This document shows positions 61,803 through 64,000 of a DNA stretch of 64,000 nt, one piece after another (positions within the stretch are counted from its first letter, which is position 1; each line of letters opens with the position of its first letter). The DNA is from a virus. Made by a program: the position numbers and the translations under genes. Under the pieces are notes generated by a model that was not told where the DNA came from, ran no database searches, and was given only the letters and a program-made list of their open reading frames with translations. The DNA lies in IMG/VR virus record IMGVR_UViG_3300012954_004455, positions 1 through 64,000 of that record; one strand, 5' to 3'.

Positions 61803-62555
61803 ATGGAATTAATCAATGTCATCTTTAAAGACTATACGCCTCTGGTAAAAGAAGCTATTAAACACGGCTTAAGGATAAAAGACTGTGTCTATTATCATGT
61901 CGGGTATGAAATCCTCACAGACAAAGAAAGATCCGAACGCTTGAAGGCATTAAAGAAAAAAAAGAAAACGGCTCAGGAGAAGAAAATCTTACTTAACGAA
62001 ATAGTAAGCTTGGAAACAGCTAAAGTAATTCATGCCAACTTTCAGTATTTGGCAATACCTCCAGCATTAACCTCCCTACTAACAGAAAGAGGAGAGCATG
62101 TCATTCTCTTCAATAAGGAACACCTTTGGGCAAGAAGCACCATTGTTCCCCTAGAACGGGATCGTATCGCAAACAAGCTGATTGAAGAGATGGAAGAACG
62201 GGGAGCAAACCTCATTAAGCTGAAAATAGGAATCACCGATTTCGGCATTCAGATAAAAGAAAGCCCCCTTGGCAAACTTTATCCATGGGATAAACATAAC
62301 GCATGGATAGATCCATACAACCCACAAGAGCCTATTTGTCTAGAAAATCCGAACCTATTTAAAGTCGATCGTTACGGAAGAGTCCACGAACTGATATGTA
62401 AAGAAAGCGATATCAAGGAAGTGATAACTATTCTCCTAAAGAAGCTTCACGAATTTTACGTGCAAAAAGCCCAGCCTACCCTCGACTTAATAGCCAAACT
62501 AGGCGAACTAATTAAAAAGGAGTCTAATACAGAAAAAGATGACACCACTGAATAA
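61803..62555 (+). CDS. Early protein related to the E1 gene at 14490
   Basis: This 250-residue protein has a charged helical segment with KALKKKKKTAQEKK near residue 50. Its C-terminal 60 residues (FKVDRYGR, CKESDIKEV, then helices) match the end of the E1 protein at 14490-15122. In E1 the gene precedes the primase and here it follows, so it has moved or been reshuffled. It overlaps the next gene by 17 bases. Confidence 0.65.
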   Translation: MELINVIFKDYTPLVKEAIKHGLRIKDCVYYHVGYEILTDKERSERLKALKKKKKTAQEKKILLNEIVSLETAKVIHANFQYLAIPPALTSLLTERGEHVILFNKEHLWARSTIVPLERDRIANKLIEEMEERGANLIKLKIGITDFGIQIKESPLGKLYPWDKHNAWIDPYNPQEPICLENPNLFKVDRYGRVHELICKESDIKEVITILLKKLHEFYVQKAQPTLDLIAKLGELIKKESNTEKDDTTE

Positions 62556-63129
62556 GACAAAATATAACTTCCGAAAGTTCCCAGTTCCCTTGGAAGGATC
62601 AATTACCACTTACACCCTCAAATACGCAACGATTACAATCGAACAGACAGTCGATAACGAATTTCGTTTTCGTATAACTGTAAAGGGGGAGCGTCGATGC
62701 GACCTAGGCTTTCTGAGCGAGAATAAAACAACATTTCTACTGGATGTTGCCTATCAGTTGTTTGGCGGAATTGGGGAGGAAGGAACACTATCCCAATTCC
62801 TCACTTTCAAGGGGTTTTCAGTGACAGAAAAGTTTGGGATGATCGTAGCCAAAGTATTCTTCTCAATATTCGAAGAAGATTGCTCCCATTACCCAAAAGG
62901 GCTGGACGAGGAGAAAGAAGGCTTCTTCTTCTTTCGACACGGTTGGGAAGGAGCCTCCTTTATCATTGCTCCCTACTTCGCCGACGGCAAAAGGTTCCAA
63001 ATACTTTCGACTCGACAGCTTGTTTGTTATCCAAAACTCGAACACGCATTGTTAATATCCGAAACCGATGAAATCGGAGTCGGGAGCTTTCTAAACTTGG
63101 TTTCTGCACTCGATAAAAGAAGATCATAA
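62539..63129 (+). CDS. Early orphan protein, 196 residues (E2)
   Basis: A beta-rich N-terminal half (YTLKYATITIEQTV, then FRFRITVKGERRC) is followed by a more helical part with aromatic clusters. Soluble, no known family. Its stop overlaps the ATG of the first zinc-ribbon gene. Confidence 0.6.
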   Translation: MTPLNKTKYNFRKFPVPLEGSITTYTLKYATITIEQTVDNEFRFRITVKGERRCDLGFLSENKTTFLLDVAYQLFGGIGEEGTLSQFLTFKGFSVTEKFGMIVAKVFFSIFEEDCSHYPKGLDEEKEGFFFFRHGWEGASFIIAPYFADGKRFQILSTRQLVCYPKLEHALLISETDEIGVGSFLNLVSALDKRRS

Positions 63130-63347
63130 TGAAGAAGAAAAGATATGTATGCTCGTGTGGATGGTCTGGAGATACCTTTGACCTGAGCTGGGAAGTTGGA
63201 GAAAGAGACAACGCACCCGCTCCATATTATGCTTGGGGCGTCTGCCCTGAAGATGGCTGTACTGAAGATTTAGAAGAAATGTTTATAACAGAAGAAGATC
63301 TCCAGACCATCAAAGATGCTGGATGCGATATAACCACCATTGACTAA
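63129..63347 (+). CDS. Small zinc-ribbon protein 1 (E2)
   Basis: This 72-residue protein starts MKKKRYVCSCGWSGDTFDLS. CSCGW and CPEDGC provide four Cys, fitting a zinc ribbon. The C-terminus is acidic with an FITEEDLQTI helix. It is a paralogue of the next gene. Probably binds nucleic acid or a protein. Confidence 0.65.
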   Translation: MKKKRYVCSCGWSGDTFDLSWEVGERDNAPAPYYAWGVCPEDGCTEDLEEMFITEEDLQTIKDAGCDITTID

Positions 63348-63372
63348 ACTCACCAAATAAAAGAGAATCATA

Positions 63373-63588
63373 ATGAAGAAGAAAAGATATGAATGCTCTT
63401 GCGGATGGGAAGGAAACAGTTTTCAGCTAAGCTGGCAAGTAGTAAAAGGGAAAAGATATGGTCGATACCGAGCTTGGGGGACATGCCCCCAAGCAAAATG
63501 CTCCTACGACCTAGAGAAAACCCATATAACGGAGAAAGAGGTGAATGCGCTGAGAAAAGCTAAAGCCGACATCTTTTGGCTTGAATAA
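63373..63588 (+). CDS. Small zinc-ribbon protein 2 (E2)
   Basis: This 71-residue protein has the same start and Cys pattern (CSCGW, CPQAKC) as its neighbour and a THITEKEVNALR C-terminal helix. The ATG regions of both genes share a nearly identical 25-base sequence, a sign of recent duplication. It is more basic than copy 1. Confidence 0.65.
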   Translation: MKKKRYECSCGWEGNSFQLSWQVVKGKRYGRYRAWGTCPQAKCSYDLEKTHITEKEVNALRKAKADIFWLE

Positions 63589-63590
63589 TC

Positions 63591-63833
63591 ATGATTATGC
63601 ATGAATCCAGACCAGAACTAGACAGAATATTGGAGGATATCACGGAACGAATAGAAACATATCCTCGGGGTAAGTTCCCATCAACCAAAGACCTAGAAAT
63701 TCTCCAAAGACCCTCGATTCACACCCCCAAAGGGATAACAATGGTTGAAGCCATTCGGAGAATCAGAGAGCAGAAAAAGCGGACTTCAACAGGCATCCAA
63801 ATAATTAACTTGAATAACTCGAATTATGACTAA
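63591..63833 (+). CDS. Small protein, duplicated family copy 1 (E2)
   Basis: This 80-residue protein has PELDRILEDITERIETYPRG and LEILQRPSI; a second ATG at 63597 is possible. It is related to the partial gene that follows, which has PAELDRIADKLVERIE and the same spacing. Helical and soluble; function unknown. The next ATG overlaps its end by eight bases. Confidence 0.55.
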   Translation: MIMHESRPELDRILEDITERIETYPRGKFPSTKDLEILQRPSIHTPKGITMVEAIRRIREQKKRTSTGIQIINLNNSNYD

Positions 63834-64000
63834 ATACCCAGCAGAGTTAGACAGAATCGCAGATAAGCTCGTCGAACGAATAGAAATCTACTCTTTGGGG
63901 AAGACCCTATCAATCAGAGATATAGAAATTCTCGAAGTAAGGTCTATTCCCATCCCCACAGGGAGAATCTACTTCGATAAAGAAGTCAATTCCGCCCGTT
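63826..64000 (+). CDS. Small protein, duplicated family copy 2, cut by the window end
   Basis: It starts at ATG 63826 within the end of the previous gene and runs off the window after 58 codons. MTKYPAELDRIADKLVERIE and RDIEILEVRSIPIPTGR line up with copy 1. A tandem duplication in the early operon. Confidence 0.5.
   Translation, partial: MTKYPAELDRIADKLVERIEIYSLGKTLSIRDIEILEVRSIPIPTGRIYFDKEVNSAR

Larger units (their letters stand above)
52312..64000. mobile_element. Left end of a second related element E2 (partial)
   Basis: Starting at the shared att core, this DNA repeats the gene plan of the left part of E1: minus-strand HTH repressors, operators, a small plus-strand HTH gene, a hairpin-rich gap, small early genes and a primase-ATPase fusion. 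It has no integrase or structural genes inside the window, so its right end must lie beyond 64000. Sequence identity to E1 is low except in family motifs. Confidence 0.7.

Overview
The window looks like chromosome from a member of the Bacteroidota that carries two related integrated phages in tandem. The phylum call rests on four promoters close to the Bacteroidota form (TTG, 19-20 bases, then TAnnTTTG), weak Shine-Dalgarno use, a class II fumarase, and phage proteins of Bacteroidetes type. Genus cannot be told from the sequence.

Region 1 (1-12195) is host chromosome. Three large tandem paralogues carry the DUF4157 core domain of cargo for extracellular contractile injection systems (eCIS). 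Each has a long amphipathic helical middle and a C-terminal module that resembles a nuclease toxin. The first is followed by a SUKH-like immunity gene, and the second by what looks like a decayed copy of it. fumC follows on the minus strand.

Region 2 (12196-52311) is element E1, about 40.1 kb, bounded by a 16-bp direct repeat with a tyrosine recombinase at its right end. In order it holds two paralogous repressor-like genes with operator-overlapped promoters; a gene-free stretch with six stem-plus-T-run units; about 13 small early genes, mostly orphans; a 1326-residue primase-ATPase fusion; a tail module with a 1193-residue tape measure; terminase; portal; a moron region containing a roughly 320-bp nested inverted repeat and a membrane protein with a helix-turn-helix tail; fibre-like genes; and a head module (S49 protease, scaffold, capsid). 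It encodes a temperate tailed phage, probably with a long non-contractile tail. No lysis enzyme is recognisable.

Region 3 (52312-64000, running off the window) is the left end of element E2, a diverged relative. It repeats the plan of E1: tandem repressors, operators overlapping promoters, a small HTH gene, a hairpin-rich gap, small early genes, a structured leader, and a primase-ATPase fusion of the same architecture. More small genes follow, including a DUF4326 protein and duplicated zinc-ribbon proteins.

The least familiar material is the paired RNA-like regions (13657-14268 and 54362-54789; 21735-21865 and 57053-57219), the duplicated repressor-promoter cassettes that place a promoter antisense to one repressor in both elements, the extra operator in front of the membrane-HTH gene, and the long nested inverted repeat.
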